DNA of 64,000 nucleotides from Phocaeicola sp. (GTDB lineage Bacteria > Bacteroidota > Bacteroidia > Bacteroidales > Bacteroidaceae), in contig JARIAN010000086.1 of NCBI GenBank assembly GCA_029257865.1, positions 33,256 to 97,255 of the forward strand, written 5' to 3'. The notes under the pieces were generated by a model. That model did not search any database, was not told the DNA's origin, and saw only the letters and a program-made list of their open reading frames with translations. Numbering within the stretch: position 1 is the stretch's first letter; every line of letters starts with the position of its first letter. Shown one piece after another: positions 54,885 through 64,000 of this stretch. The position numbers were made by a program, and so were the translations under genes.

Positions 54885-57107
54885 TTACATACGTTCGTGG
54901 AAACTTCTTGAAATAACTTCCAACTGATGTTCGCGGCTCAGTTTGATGAAGTTTACAGCATATCCAGAAACACGGATAGTCAGCTGTGGATATTTTTCAG
55001 GATGTTCCATTGCATCTTCCAGCATTTCACGGTTCAGTACGTTTACGTTCAAGTGGTGAGCACCCTTGATGAAGTAACCATCCATCATAGTTACCAAGTT
55101 TTCAACGCGGTTTTCAGCGTCTACACCTAATGACTTAGGAACGATAGAGAATGTGTTACTGATACCGTCCTGTGAGTCGCGGTAACGCAATTTAGATACA
55201 GAACTCAAAGAAGCTATAGCACCATTCTTGTCACGTCCGTGCATTGGGTTTGCACCTGGAGCGAAAGCAACACCTTTTTCACGACCGTCAGGAGTAGCAC
55301 CTGTCTTCTTACCGTACATTACGTTTGAGGTAATAGTCAAGATTGAAAGGGTTGGTTTAGCGTTCTTGTAGATAGGCAACTTCTTCAATTCTTCATCGAA
55401 GTAGTAAATCAAGTCTACAGCCAAGTGGTCTACGCGGTCATCGTCATTACCGAAGCATGGGAATTCACCGTCGATATCGAAACCTTCAGTCAGGCCAAGT
55501 TCGTTACGTCTTGCTTTAACCTTAGCATATTTGATAGCAGACAAAGAGTCAACTGCGATAGACATACCAGCTACACCGTATGCCAAGTTGATAGAGTGTT
55601 CAGTATCAACAAATGCCATCTGAGCTTTTTCGTAGTAGTACTTGTCGTGCATATAGTGGATGATGTTCATTGCTTCGTTGTAAACGCGTGCAATTTCTTT
55701 TAATACCTTCTTATAGTTCTGAAGTACTTCTTCGAAGTTCAGTTCATCGCTGCTCAATGCAGGGATATCTTTTACCATCAAAGTACCAGTGTTTTCGCAA
55801 CGACCACCGTTGATAGCCAGCAAGAGAGCCTTAGCCAAGTTACAACGAGCGCCGAAGAACTGGATGTGCTTACCGATTTCCTGGAAAGATACGCAGCAAG
55901 CGATACCATAGTCGTCTGTCTGGCGTACTTCACGCATCAAGTCGTCGTTTTCATATTGGATAGAAGATGTATCGATAGATACCTGTGCGCAGAATTTCTT
56001 GAATCCTTCTGGCAATTCAGGGCTCCACAGTACAGTCAAGTTTGGTTCTGGAGAAGGACCGAGGTTATACAGAGTCTGCAAGAAACGGAATGAAGTCTTG
56101 GTAACTTTAGTACGACCGTCGTTGAAACGACCACCCAATGCTTCAGTTACCCATGTTGGGTCACCGGCAAAGATGTCTGTATAAGCGTGCATACGCAAGT
56201 GACGAACCATACGCAATTTGATAACGAACTGGTCGATCAATTCCTGAGCGTGGATTTCGTCGATATTGCCCTGAGCCAAATCGTAGTCGATATAAATGTC
56301 AAGGAATGAAGAAACATTACCCAAAGACATTGCAGCACCGTCCTGTTCTTTTACAGCAGCCAAATAAGCCATGTAAACCCACTGAACAGCTTCCTGGGCA
56401 TTTGTAGCTGGACGGCTGAGGTCCAAACCGTACATTTCACCCATTACTTTGATTTCCTTAAGAGCTTTGATCTGTTCTGCTACTTCTTCGCGCTGACGGA
56501 TACGAGCCTCTGTCATAGGACCGAGGAGGTGACGCAAATCATCCTGCTTAGCTTCAATCAAACGGTCGATACCGTAAAGAGCCAAACGACGATAGTCACC
56601 GATTACACGTCCACGAGCATAGTTGTCAGGAAGACCTGTCAAGAAACCCAAAGAACGGAATGAGCGAATTTCTTCTGTATATGCATCAAACACACCGTCA
56701 TTGTGAGTCTTGCGGTAGTGAGTGAAGATTTCTTTTACTTTAGGGTCAACTTCTACACCATTTTCACGGCATGCCTTTTCTACTACTTTGATACCACCAA
56801 ATGGTTTGATTGCACGACGAAGAACTTCGTCTGTCTGCAGACCTACGATAACTTCATTTTCCTTGTCGATATATCCGGCAGCAAAAGAAGTGATAGTAGA
56901 TACGGTAGAAGGGTCCAGTGAGCGTACTCCGTTATTAGCGCGTTCTTCAGCCAATGCTTCCAAACATTTGTTCCATACAGCTTTTGTGCGTTCTGTTGGT
57001 CCTGCCAGGAAGGAGGCGTCGCCTTCGTAAGGGGTGATGTTTGTCTTTACGAAATCGGTAACGTTGATTTCATGGTTCCAACGACCTTCTTTGAAATTAA
57101 TTGCCAT
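54885..57107 (-). CDS. pflB: Formate C-acetyltransferase (pyruvate formate-lyase)
   Basis: Glycyl-radical enzyme that splits pyruvate with CoA into acetyl-CoA and formate in anaerobic fermentation. 740 residues. The active-site Cys pair is in [15 protein letters not shown] and the radical-bearing Gly is in [15 protein letters not shown] near the C-terminus. Other family blocks are [11 protein letters not shown] and [22 protein letters not shown]. It is the first gene of the pflB-pflA unit with its own consensus promoter. Oxygen cleaves the radical form, fitting an anaerobe. Confidence 0.97.
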   Translation of the reverse strand: MAINFKEGRWNHEINVTDFVKTNITPYEGDASFLAGPTERTKAVWNKCLEALAEERANNGVRSLDPSTVSTITSFAAGYIDKENEVIVGLQTDEVLRRAIKPFGGIKVVEKACRENGVEVDPKVKEIFTHYRKTHNDGVFDAYTEEIRSFRSLGFLTGLPDNYARGRVIGDYRRLALYGIDRLIEAKQDDLRHLLGPMTEARIRQREEVAEQIKALKEIKVMGEMYGLDLSRPATNAQEAVQWVYMAYLAAVKEQDGAAMSLGNVSSFLDIYIDYDLAQGNIDEIHAQELIDQFVIKLRMVRHLRMHAYTDIFAGDPTWVTEALGGRFNDGRTKVTKTSFRFLQTLYNLGPSPEPNLTVLWSPELPEGFKKFCAQVSIDTSSIQYENDDLMREVRQTDDYGIACCVSFQEIGKHIQFFGARCNLAKALLLAINGGRCENTGTLMVKDIPALSSDELNFEEVLQNYKKVLKEIARVYNEAMNIIHYMHDKYYYEKAQMAFVDTEHSINLAYGVAGMSIAVDSLSAIKYAKVKARRNELGLTEGFDIDGEFPCFGNDDDRVDHLAVDLIYYFDEELKKLPIYKNAKPTLSILTITSNVMYGKKTGATPDGREKGVAFAPGANPMHGRDKNGAIASLSSVSKLRYRDSQDGISNTFSIVPKSLGVDAENRVENLVTMMDGYFIKGAHHLNVNVLNREMLEDAMEHPEKYPQLTIRVSGYAVNFIKLSREHQLEVISRSFHERM

Positions 57108-57518
57108 AAATAAAATGATTTGATATGATTTTATAGTTTCGCTTTAAACTTTTGCAAAGGTAAGTATTTATTGGAAATTACACAATACCTAATCTTTACT
57201 ATATTGTTAATTTGTAATAATTATAAAATCGAAATATTTCTATACTATTGCCTTAACTTCTATTAAAACAATAAGTTATCTTTTTCTTTACCAGATATTG
57301 TTTTCGTTTTGGAAATGAACTGTCCTGTTTGTTTGCTTAGTCAGCAATAACTTCTGTTTGATGTCAAAAAGATATGAGTAGTTGGTTTTTGTCGTGTAAA
57401 TGCTGGGATGGGGTGTTATCCTTTAATATATTGTGAAGTGTGATTGGGCTCGTTCTTTAGATTCATTATTTTTTAAAGTTTTTTTAGATGAATGAAAGTT
57501 TTCGGGGAGATAGGTAGC
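57108..57518. other. Gap between the tRNA-Glu cluster and pflB
   Basis: It holds the pflB promoter (57155-57185). The remaining 330 bases are AT-rich with no gene, repeat or further signal that I can support. Confidence 0.6.
57155..57185 (-). promoter_or_regulatory. Promoter of pflB-pflA
   Basis: On the minus strand TTG (57183-57185), 20-base spacer, TACCTTTG (57155-57162), about 48 bases before the pflB ATG. Confidence 0.8.
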
Positions 57519-57552
57519 AAAAAAAGACCTAAACAAGATGTCTAGGTCTTTG
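57519..57552 (-). terminator. Terminator of the tRNA-Glu operon
   Basis: AAGACCTA pairs with TAGGTCTT. On the minus strand it reads into seven T directly after the last tRNA-Glu. Confidence 0.8.
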
Positions 57553-57624
57553 TAGCCCGTGGGGGAATCGAACCCCCCTTTCAAGAATGAAAATCTTGCG
57601 TCCTAACCGATAGACGAACGGGCC
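57553..57624 (-). tRNA. tRNA-Glu (TTC), copy 1
   Basis: The reverse complement gives a full cloverleaf: GGCCCGT acceptor, stem CAAGA/TCTTG with loop TTTTCAT (anticodon TTC), T-loop TTCGATT. CCA is not encoded (CAA follows). Confidence 0.95.
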
Positions 57625-57675
57625 ATCCTTTTGCTTGTTTATCGGCTTACCGATAAATGTCAACTTTATGTTTTG

Positions 57676-57747
57676 TAGCCCGTGGGGGAATCGAACCCCC
57701 CTTTCAAGAATGAAAATCTTGCGTCCTAACCGATAGACGAACGGGCC
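57676..57747 (-). tRNA. tRNA-Glu (TTC), copy 2
   Basis: Identical 72-base body to copies 1 and 3. The 51-base spacers on either side are near copies and each holds a TTTATCGG-CTTA-CCGATAAA hairpin. Confidence 0.95.
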
Positions 57748-57798
57748 ATCCTTTTGCTTATTTATCGGCTTACCGATAAATATCAGCTTTATGCTTTG

Positions 57799-57870
57799 TA
57801 GCCCGTGGGGGAATCGAACCCCCCTTTCAAGAATGAAAATCTTGCGTCCTAACCGATAGACGAACGGGCC
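57799..57870 (-). tRNA. tRNA-Glu (TTC), copy 3
   Basis: Identical to the other two copies; the promoter-proximal gene of the cluster. Confidence 0.95.
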
Positions 57871-57909
57871 ATTTCAGCTCTGTATTTGAGTGCTTCTCAA
57901 TTACGGCTG

Positions 57910-57939
57910 CAAAGGTACGGCTTTTTTTTAAATCTGCAA
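57910..57939 (-). promoter_or_regulatory. Promoter of the tRNA-Glu operon
   Basis: On the minus strand TTG (57937-57939), 19-base spacer, TACCTTTG (57910-57917), about 40 bases before copy 3. Nearly the same core as the Cys/Lys tRNA promoter (TTGCAG...TACCTTTGCA). Confidence 0.8.
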
Positions 57940-58005
57940 GCGTTTCGATAACTTTTTTTCATAAAAAGGTGAAAATAGTGCGTTTTTTCTCTTTAATAAG
58001 ATGAT

Positions 58006-58047
58006 AATGGGCGAAATGTTTCATAAAAGAGAAGCATTTCGCCCATT
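58006..58047 (-). terminator. Hairpin after mltG (possible terminator)
   Basis: A perfect 13-bp stem (AATGGGCGAAATG with CATTTCGCCCATT). No T-run follows on the minus strand, so termination is uncertain. Confidence 0.5.
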
Positions 58048-58053
58048 AGGAGG

Positions 58054-59082
58054 TTAATAGATTTTTCTGTGGTTTAATGCGCGCTGATATCTTTTGGCAT
58101 TATTGTTGTGCTCGGATAAAGTGCGGGCAAAATTGTGACTTCCCGAAAAATCCTCCTTTGCACACATATATATATAGTCGTGTGCCGTATAGTAGAGTAC
58201 ACTTTCCAGTGCTACGATGGTAGGGATTCTGATAGGGCCCGGAGGAAGTCCGGCATACTTATAAGTATTATAAGGGCTATCCGTTTGCAGGTGTTTGAAT
58301 AAGATACGCCTTAGTCCGAAGTTCTTCATGCTGAATTTTACGGTTGGGTCTGCTTGCAGAGGAATTCCCCGTCTAAGTCGGTTGATATAAAGTCCTGCTA
58401 CCATAGGCATTTCTTTTTTGTAGGCGGTTTCCTCATCTACGATAGAAGCCAATGTAGCGACTTCTATTTCAGAAAGACCAATTTTTCGGGCCTGTTCTTT
58501 GCGTTGGCTTGTCCAGAACCGTTCATGTTCCCGTTTCATTCTCTTCATGAAATCTTGTGGCGACATGTTCCAGTACACTTCATACGTGTTGGGGATGAAA
58601 AGAGCCGGTAGGGTGGTCGCGTTATACCCCATGGAAGTAAGGTAGGTGCTGTCTGCCAGTATTTGGGCGATGCTGCAGCTGTCTGCCATGATTTGTCGGG
58701 ACACCTGTCGTGCCAGCCGGTCCATTGTGCGCACTCCGTTTATGGTGAGCCTTACTGGAGTCTGGTTGCCGTTTCTCAGTCGGGTAAATATCTGCCAGGT
58801 GTTTTCTTCCGGTGAAAACCGGTAGGCTCCTGTCTTTACAGACTGGCTGTAGCTTCTCCACTTTGCCAGCAGGCGGAGTCCGTTAAGAGACTGTGCATGG
58901 AGCTGCTTTTCCATTTTCACGAACACAGAGTCGGCCGTGTCATCATTGTCGATATATAAAAACTCCTTGGGTGAATTTTTAAGAGGATGGTTAAGGAAGA
59001 GGCTTGCTCCGCCGGCTAATAAACCGCATACCACTAGGAGGGCTGTTACACATATATAGATAATCTTCTTTTCTTTGTTCAT
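58054..59082 (-). CDS. mltG: Endolytic murein transglycosylase MltG (YceG-like)
   Basis: Inner-membrane-anchored lytic transglycosylase that cuts nascent peptidoglycan strands and limits their length. 342 residues: one N-terminal transmembrane helix (about 7-30), a LysM-like portion, then the YceG domain. The catalytic Glu falls in LASIVDEETAYKKEM (E218, in the same IVxxET setting as in E. coli). It also has GLYINRLRRGIPLQADPTV and the C-terminal GLPPGPIRIPTIVALESVL. Divergent from aat. Confidence 0.95.
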   Translation of the reverse strand: MNKEKKIIYICVTALLVVCGLLAGGASLFLNHPLKNSPKEFLYIDNDDTADSVFVKMEKQLHAQSLNGLRLLAKWRSYSQSVKTGAYRFSPEENTWQIFTRLRNGNQTPVRLTINGVRTMDRLARQVSRQIMADSCSIAQILADSTYLTSMGYNATTLPALFIPNTYEVYWNMSPQDFMKRMKREHERFWTSQRKEQARKIGLSEIEVATLASIVDEETAYKKEMPMVAGLYINRLRRGIPLQADPTVKFSMKNFGLRRILFKHLQTDSPYNTYKYAGLPPGPIRIPTIVALESVLYYTAHDYIYMCAKEDFSGSHNFARTLSEHNNNAKRYQRALNHRKIY

Positions 59083-59217
59083 AAATTCTCTTTTTTTTTG
59101 AAAGCTGCAAAGATAAGATAATTAATCGGTACCACCTTATTTTCTTTCTTTCGGGGTAGGCTATCTGGCAAAATTTCTTGATATTTGTAGATTGATATTA
59201 GATTTTAAGAAACTATT

Positions 59218-59895
59218 ATGGTATTTCAGTTAACAAAGAAATTGGCGTTTCCCGACCCTTCTTTAGGGGAGCCCGACGGGTTGCTGGCCATTGGTGGCGA
59301 TTTGTCGGTAGACCGTCTTCTTCTGGCATATTCATACGGTATATTTCCGTGGTTTGCATTTAAGAGAGGAGTAATAGAGTGGTGGTGTCCGATGCAGCGT
59401 TTCGTGATATTCCCTTCCGAAATCCATGTGTCACATTCCATGCGCTCCCTTATTAATAAGGAGAAGTATCGGGTTTCATTTAATGAAGCCTTTGAAGACG
59501 TGATACGTGCTTGTGGGAAATTACGTGAGGAAGAAGAAGGGGCGTGGTTAGGTCCTGAAATGATTAAAGCATATATTGAATTACATCATCAGCGTTTTGC
59601 CGCCAGCGTGGAAGTGTGGGAGAAAGAGACTGTTTCGGGCGAAGAGCGTCTGGTGGGCGGGTTGTATGGAGTGGCGTTGGGTAGATGTTTCTTCGGGGAA
59701 AGTATGTTTTCGTTGGTCCCCAGTGCATCCAAATTGGCTTTGATTCATTTGGCACGCTTCTTTGAGGAAAGAGGAGGGGTGATGATTGACTGTCAGTTTG
59801 AAACTCCTCATTTGAAGTCGATGGGAGGACGGTATATTTCTTATAAAGAATACATGGAATTGGTTTCTGTTACGTTTGGCGAGGATGTCAAATAG
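59218..59895 (+). CDS. aat: Leucyl/phenylalanyl-tRNA--protein transferase
   Basis: N-end rule enzyme that adds Leu or Phe to proteins starting with Arg or Lys, marking them for ClpAP. 225 residues with FPDPSLGEPDGLLAIGGDLS at the N-terminus, AYSYGIFPWF, WWCPMQRFVIFP, GGLYGVALGRCFFGESMFS and DCQFETPHLKSMGGRYIS. clpS is not seen in the window. The gene is alone, divergent from mltG. Confidence 0.95.
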   Translation: MVFQLTKKLAFPDPSLGEPDGLLAIGGDLSVDRLLLAYSYGIFPWFAFKRGVIEWWCPMQRFVIFPSEIHVSHSMRSLINKEKYRVSFNEAFEDVIRACGKLREEEEGAWLGPEMIKAYIELHHQRFAASVEVWEKETVSGEERLVGGLYGVALGRCFFGESMFSLVPSASKLALIHLARFFEERGGVMIDCQFETPHLKSMGGRYISYKEYMELVSVTFGEDVK

Positions 59896-60058
59896 CTATC
59901 AGTTTATGTAAATATGCATCAAAGTGTCGTAATTTTGTCTGTTATGCCGATTCTTATCGGGCGAAATTTTATCCAAATAAACTCTTAAAGAGGCTTGAAG
60001 GAGCAAAAAAAGGTGTTTTTTTAGTGAAAAATTCCTTGTTTTATAGAAATTTCGGGCG

Positions 60059-60140
60059 GATCGTCGAAGCATTTTTGTTGAAATATGTATATATTTTTGG
60101 CAGAATGTGTATATATTTTGCTGAAAATATTTCGACGATC
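60059..60140. repeat. Inverted repeat enclosing a direct repeat
   Basis: Arms GATCGTCGAA/TTCGACGATC are perfect complements 62 bases apart. Inside, the stretches at about 60083 and 60105 repeat TGTATATATTTT with short flanks. Confidence 0.6.
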
Positions 60141-60487
60141 TGAGAGGAAGGGGATAAAATAAGACAGAGAATAGCCAAATAGAGGTTTTTTATTGGCTAG
60201 ATGAAAGGTTGAAAAGATATTGAAAAATGAGCTTAATTATCATTTAATCAGATAGATAGTGCTATATCCCTTTCATGAGATTTTAAAATTTAGAGTGCGG
60301 TTTATTTAGGTGCGAGAAAAAGAGAATCTGAGGTCTTCAAAATATCATTTTGTCATTTTGTATTTCAATCGGAACAGTTGGTTTTAGCTTAAATATGCAA
60401 TCTTCAACATATCAGTTTGGATGGTTGGACGGGGAAATGTTTTTTCATTTGAGAGTATTTTCCCGTTTTCGTGTGCACACACAGAAT

Positions 60488-60512
60488 AATTAGCTATATT
60501 TTATAGTTAATT
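60488..60512. promoter_or_regulatory. Inverted repeat, possible operator of the third SusC
   Basis: AATTAGCTATA and TATAGTTAATT are complementary except at one position, separated by TTT, about 150 bases before the SusC start. It may bind a regulator; no regulator gene lies in the window. Confidence 0.4.
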
Positions 60513-60663
60513 TGTCGTAAAATAATAGTTGTAAAAAACAGTATATAAAAATAAAATTATTAATATTGCAACAACAAAAACAAGAAATAGACATATTTAG
60601 ATAAAAGTTTACCAAAAACTAGATTAATTAACTAAACCTTAAAAGCTAAATTAGATTGTTACA

Positions 60664-63600
60664 ATGAAAAGGACTAAACATTTATTCATTGCATCAAGTT
60701 TGGCACTATGCACACCTATATGCGTAAGTGCCGCTTCAGGTCAGGGGCAGAGTAAATATAGTTTGCCTGCTTCAGAGATAAAAGGAGGTTCCGCTTCTTT
60801 TATACAGAGTAGTAAATCAGATGTTGCGTATGAAGGTATCGTAATGGATGCCAATACTCAAGAACCGATTATCGGGGCAAACATCTTATTGAAAGGTACC
60901 TCTACCGGTGTTATTACCGATATGGACGGTAAGTTTAAAATCAATGCAAAGGCGGGTGATGTTCTCTTGATTTCCTACATGGGATATAAAGACAAGGAAG
61001 TAAAACTTGCCAAGGTTCGTCTTCTTAGTGTAGAATTATCAGAAGATTCTCAAGCATTGGAAGAAGTGGTGGTTACCGCTTTCGGTGTCGGTCAGAAAAA
61101 AGAATCGGTGGTTGGTTCTATCTCTCAGGTAAAAGGTCGAGAACTTCAGGTTCCTTCTGCTAATCTTTCCAATTCATTTGCAGGTAGAGTATCCGGTGTT
61201 ACAGCTTTCCAACGTGGAGGTGAGCCCGGAAATGACGGCTCCAGTTTCTTTATTCGAGGTATTTCTACTTTTACAGCCACAAACCCTCTTATTATTATTG
61301 ATGGTGTAGAAGCTAGTGCAGGAGATTTGAATGCTCTCGATTCTGAAGTTATCGAAAGTTTCTCTATTTTGAAGGATGCTACTGCTACTGCCATGTATGG
61401 AACTCGCGGTGCGAATGGTGTAATGATTGTAAAGACCAAGGGTGGTGAAAACTTGGAACGTGCAGCCATTACGGCACGAGTTGAAGGCTATGTTTCCATG
61501 CCTACCAAACTTCCAAAATTTGTAGATGCAACTACTTATATGGGAATGTATAATGAGGCTGTAACCAATTTCGGAACAGGTTCAAAATTATATTCTCAGG
61601 AATTTATGGATGGTGTAGCAAAAGGGTTGGACCCATATCGCTACCCGAATGTAGACTGGTATGATGAGCTCTTCAAGGATGCTACAATGAATGAGAGGGT
61701 AAATTTGAATGTTCGTGGTGGTAGTAAGCGTGTAGACTATTTCATCAATGCCAATTTCAACCATGAAACGGGTATGCTGAAAGGGCGTAGCAAGGAACTT
61801 TATTCTTATGATAATAATATAGATGTAAAGCGCTACACTTTTCAGAGTAATATCAATGCTCACCTCACTTCTACAGCTACAGTTTCAATGAACTTGGGGG
61901 TTGAACTGAGAGACACTCATGGTCCTAGTGTAGGTGTGGGAACTTTATTTGGGGCTGTAATGAACAATAATCCTGTAGACTTCCCAATATTATATCCAAT
62001 AGATTCACCTGTTGGTAGTTGGGATGCAACATCTGAATATTACAAGTGGGGCGCTTATACCGGAGGTAATAATGGAGCAGCTGTCAATCCATTAGCGGAA
62101 TTGACTAAGGGATATAGCGATGGCTTTTCTAGTACTGTACGTGCTAACTTTAAGTACGATCAGAAACTTGACTTTATTACAAAAGGATTGAGTTTTAATG
62201 CGCTTGTTTCTTTCAAGAACTGGGCTGAAAGTAACACGACTAGGGATAGAGGGTATAATCGATATAATCTTAAGGAAACAGATCCGAAAACAGGAAAGCA
62301 TTTGCTTGAAGTTGTAGATGGTACCGAAAATTCACATACTTTGGGTGCAAACAGAACCAATACAGGCGACCGAAGTTTTTATTTTCAGGCTAGTTTGAAT
62401 TATGACCGTACCTTTAACGATGTACACAATGTGTCGGCCATGGTACTTTATAATCAGGATCAGTACGATAGTGATAATGCTACTACCGATTTAGTTGCTA
62501 CTCTTCCAAAAAGGAGAGTGGGGCTGGCAGGACGTGTAAGCTATGATTATGCACATAAATACATGGCAGAAATTAATGTTGGTTATAATGGCTCTGAGAA
62601 CTTTGCTAAGGGGCATCGTTATGGTTTGTTCCCTTCTGTAGCTTTGGGATGGAATGTGAGTGAAGAGGCTTGGTTTGCTAAGTTGAAGAATGTGGTTCAC
62701 AATCTGAAACTTCGTGCTTCTTACGGTTTGGTTGGTAATGCCGATAGTGGAACTCGTTTCATGTATCTGCCTATTGTACACCTTCAGCATGGAGATAACG
62801 GATTTACTACCGGTGATGGAGACGCAAATTTATCTCTGAATGGTCCGTTGTTTGGACGTTTCGAGAATAAGAAGATCACTTGGGAAGTTGGTTATAAAAC
62901 CAATGTTGGTTTCGACTTGGGTTTGTTCAATAGCTTGAACCTCAGCTTTGAGTACTTCTATGAAGATCGTAAGGATATCTTCCGTCAGAATCTTGCAATA
63001 CCTAACTATATAGGGGTTTCCAATGCACAGGTATTTGGAAATTATGGTGAAGTCAAGAACTGGGGTGTGGAACTATCGGCCGATTATGGTAAGCAGTTTA
63101 CCAAGGATTTCTCTGTGCAGTTTAAAGGTACTTTCTCTTTTGCACGAAATGAAATTGTTAAGGATGCAGTAGGGTTCAACCCTAACTATCCGCACCTTTC
63201 TTCAATAGGGCAATCTTTGAATATGAATATGGGATACTTGTATGATGGTCATCTGTTTGCTAGTGAAGAAGAGATAAAGAATTCTCCTACTCAGATGATT
63301 TCAGGTAATATTGCTCCCGGAGATATCAAGTATAAGGATTTGCCGAATAAGTATGGAGAAGCCGACGGACTGATTAACTCTAACGACCGTGTATTCATGG
63401 GTCATCCTACTGTTCCTGAAATCATTTATGGTTTCGGACCTAGCTTTAAGTACAAGAACTGGGATTTCTCATTCTTCTTCCAGGGTGTAGCCAATACCTC
63501 TCTTATGATGAGCGGATTCCATCCGTTTGGTAAGGATGTGAATCGTAGTGTATTGAAATTTATCGCTGATGACTACTGGAGCCAAGACAATCAAAATATT

Positions 63601-63867
63601 CATGCTGCTTATCCTCGTCTTACCAAGATTGACCATGAGAATAACACTACCGCTTCTGACTATTGGTTGCGTAACGGTGCTTTCTTGAAATTGAAAAATG
63701 CCGAAATCGGTTATTCTTGGAAATTCCTCCGTGTATATTGCAGCGGATCTAACTTGTTGACATTCTCTCCATTTAAATACTGGGACCCTGAAATGGGTGG
63801 CGGTAGTGGTCTTTCTTACCCTACTCAGAGAGTTGTTAACTTTGGAGTGCAGTTGAACTTTAAATAA
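60664..63867 (+). CDS. SusC/RagA-like TonB-dependent outer membrane receptor
   Basis: Outer-membrane importer with a SusD starting 15 bases downstream. 1067 residues: signal peptide (about 1-23, CVSA); an extra Ser-rich segment (about 24-54) not present in the other two SusC proteins; the carboxypeptidase-regulatory-like domain (about 55-125, GIVMDANTQEPIIGANILLKG); TonB box (EEVVVTAFGVG, 133-143); plug (FFIRGISTFTATNPLIIIDG, LKDATATAMYGTRGANGVMIVKTKGG); and a barrel ending NFGVQLNFK. Its N-terminus is clearly unlike the pair at 9760 and 19561, so it is an independent locus. Confidence 0.96.
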   Translation: MKRTKHLFIASSLALCTPICVSAASGQGQSKYSLPASEIKGGSASFIQSSKSDVAYEGIVMDANTQEPIIGANILLKGTSTGVITDMDGKFKINAKAGDVLLISYMGYKDKEVKLAKVRLLSVELSEDSQALEEVVVTAFGVGQKKESVVGSISQVKGRELQVPSANLSNSFAGRVSGVTAFQRGGEPGNDGSSFFIRGISTFTATNPLIIIDGVEASAGDLNALDSEVIESFSILKDATATAMYGTRGANGVMIVKTKGGENLERAAITARVEGYVSMPTKLPKFVDATTYMGMYNEAVTNFGTGSKLYSQEFMDGVAKGLDPYRYPNVDWYDELFKDATMNERVNLNVRGGSKRVDYFINANFNHETGMLKGRSKELYSYDNNIDVKRYTFQSNINAHLTSTATVSMNLGVELRDTHGPSVGVGTLFGAVMNNNPVDFPILYPIDSPVGSWDATSEYYKWGAYTGGNNGAAVNPLAELTKGYSDGFSSTVRANFKYDQKLDFITKGLSFNALVSFKNWAESNTTRDRGYNRYNLKETDPKTGKHLLEVVDGTENSHTLGANRTNTGDRSFYFQASLNYDRTFNDVHNVSAMVLYNQDQYDSDNATTDLVATLPKRRVGLAGRVSYDYAHKYMAEINVGYNGSENFAKGHRYGLFPSVALGWNVSEEAWFAKLKNVVHNLKLRASYGLVGNADSGTRFMYLPIVHLQHGDNGFTTGDGDANLSLNGPLFGRFENKKITWEVGYKTNVGFDLGLFNSLNLSFEYFYEDRKDIFRQNLAIPNYIGVSNAQVFGNYGEVKNWGVELSADYGKQFTKDFSVQFKGTFSFARNEIVKDAVGFNPNYPHLSSIGQSLNMNMGYLYDGHLFASEEEIKNSPTQMISGNIAPGDIKYKDLPNKYGEADGLINSNDRVFMGHPTVPEIIYGFGPSFKYKNWDFSFFFQGVANTSLMMSGFHPFGKDVNRSVLKFIADDYWSQDNQNIHAAYPRLTKIDHENNTTASDYWLRNGAFLKLKNAEIGYSWKFLRVYCSGSNLLTFSPFKYWDPEMGGGSGLSYPTQRVVNFGVQLNFK

Positions 63868-63882
63868 ACCTTAAACATCATT

Positions 63883-64000
63883 ATGAAAAAATATTTTATA
63901 TATCTGTACCTGTTGCTCAGTGGAGCTGTTTATACAGGATGTGACTATTTGGATATCGTACCCGACGAGCGTGCTGACGAGTCGGATATTTGGAAAGACA
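63883..64000 (+). CDS. SusD/RagB family lipoprotein, N-terminal fragment (cut by window end)
   Basis: The frame starts at an ATG 15 bases after SusC and runs off the window. The visible 39 residues give a lipoprotein signal ending VYTGC and the typical DYLDIVPDERADESDIWKD start of SusD proteins. Confidence 0.88.
   Translation, partial: MKKYFIYLYLLLSGAVYTGCDYLDIVPDERADESDIWKD

Larger units (their letters stand above)
59896..60663. other. AT-rich intergenic region with inverted repeats upstream of the third SusC
   Basis: No gene seen in 768 bases. It contains a 10-bp inverted repeat GATCGTCGAA (60059) and TTCGACGATC (60131) enclosing two near-direct copies of ATGTRTATATTTT. A second inverted repeat lies at 60488-60512. 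No full TTG/TAnnTTTG promoter was found. Confidence 0.6.

Noticed and set aside
57553-57870. Regular repeats with similar spacers, CRISPR-like at first sight
   Set aside because: The repeat unit is a full tRNA-Glu and the spacers are near copies of each other, unlike CRISPR spacers.

Overview
The window reads as a chromosomal segment of a gut Bacteroides (Bacteroidaceae). Three kinds of evidence support this. Genes use the Bacteroidetes promoter pattern TTG-N19/20-TAnnTTTG and lack strong Shine-Dalgarno sites. There are three SusC/SusD outer-membrane uptake pairs. Several clade-typical proteins are present: a short primary sigma factor without region 1.1, a FeoA-FeoB fusion, DUF4837 and DUF5686 proteins, and a Fur/PerR-rubrerythrin pair. 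Species was not determined.

Layout. 1-5.2 kb: branched-chain amino acid operon ilvD(partial)-ilvB-ilvN-acyl-ACP thioesterase-ilvC. 5.4-8.8 kb: a secreted PL8 chondroitinase-like lyase and a small nitroreductase. 8.8-9.75 kb: an AT-rich gap with a perfect 40-bp palindrome. 9.76-24.8 kb: a glycan-utilisation region with SusC/SusD, a GH16 hydrolase, the unrelated queD-queE pair, a divergent CBM9/GHL10-like secreted protein and a second SusC/SusD pair. 25-36.3 kb: housekeeping and envelope genes (rlmN, DUF4837 lipoprotein, pdxA, flippase-like membrane protein, CDP-alcohol phosphatidyltransferase, DUF5686 protein, sigma-54 activator, LptE, TPR protein, secG). 36.6-47.4 kb: rubrerythrin, perR, nadE, a C11 cysteine protease with a small partner, primary sigma factor, dinB, tsaC/sua5, ClC channel and fmt. 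47.5-47.9 kb: tRNA-Lys x2 and tRNA-Cys x2. 48-50.7 kb: feoAB and a small Cys-rich FeoB-associated protein. 50.9-53.6 kb: tilS, a hemerythrin/RIC-like protein and a LuxR-type regulator with a degenerate receiver. 53.6-53.8 kb: a promoter-hairpin-terminator unit that looks like an unannotated small RNA. 54-57.1 kb: pflB-pflA. 57.5-57.9 kb: three tandem tRNA-Glu. 58-59.9 kb: mltG and aat. 60.7-64 kb: a third SusC and the start of its SusD, cut by the window end.

How the genes work together. The ilv operon supplies valine, isoleucine and leucine precursors, and the same keto acids prime branched fatty acids. The chondroitinase, GH16 and SusCD genes form a scavenging module for extracellular, perhaps host, glycans. 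Iron and oxygen stress functions (Feo, PerR/rubrerythrin, hemerythrin-like protein) and pyruvate formate-lyase fit an anaerobe exposed to occasional oxygen. The best candidates for something undescribed are the small RNA at about 53.66-53.82 kb, a dispersed palindromic repeat shared by 9.14 kb and 39.9 kb, and the hemerythrin/degenerate-receiver pair. All calls were made by reading the sequence; no database search was run.
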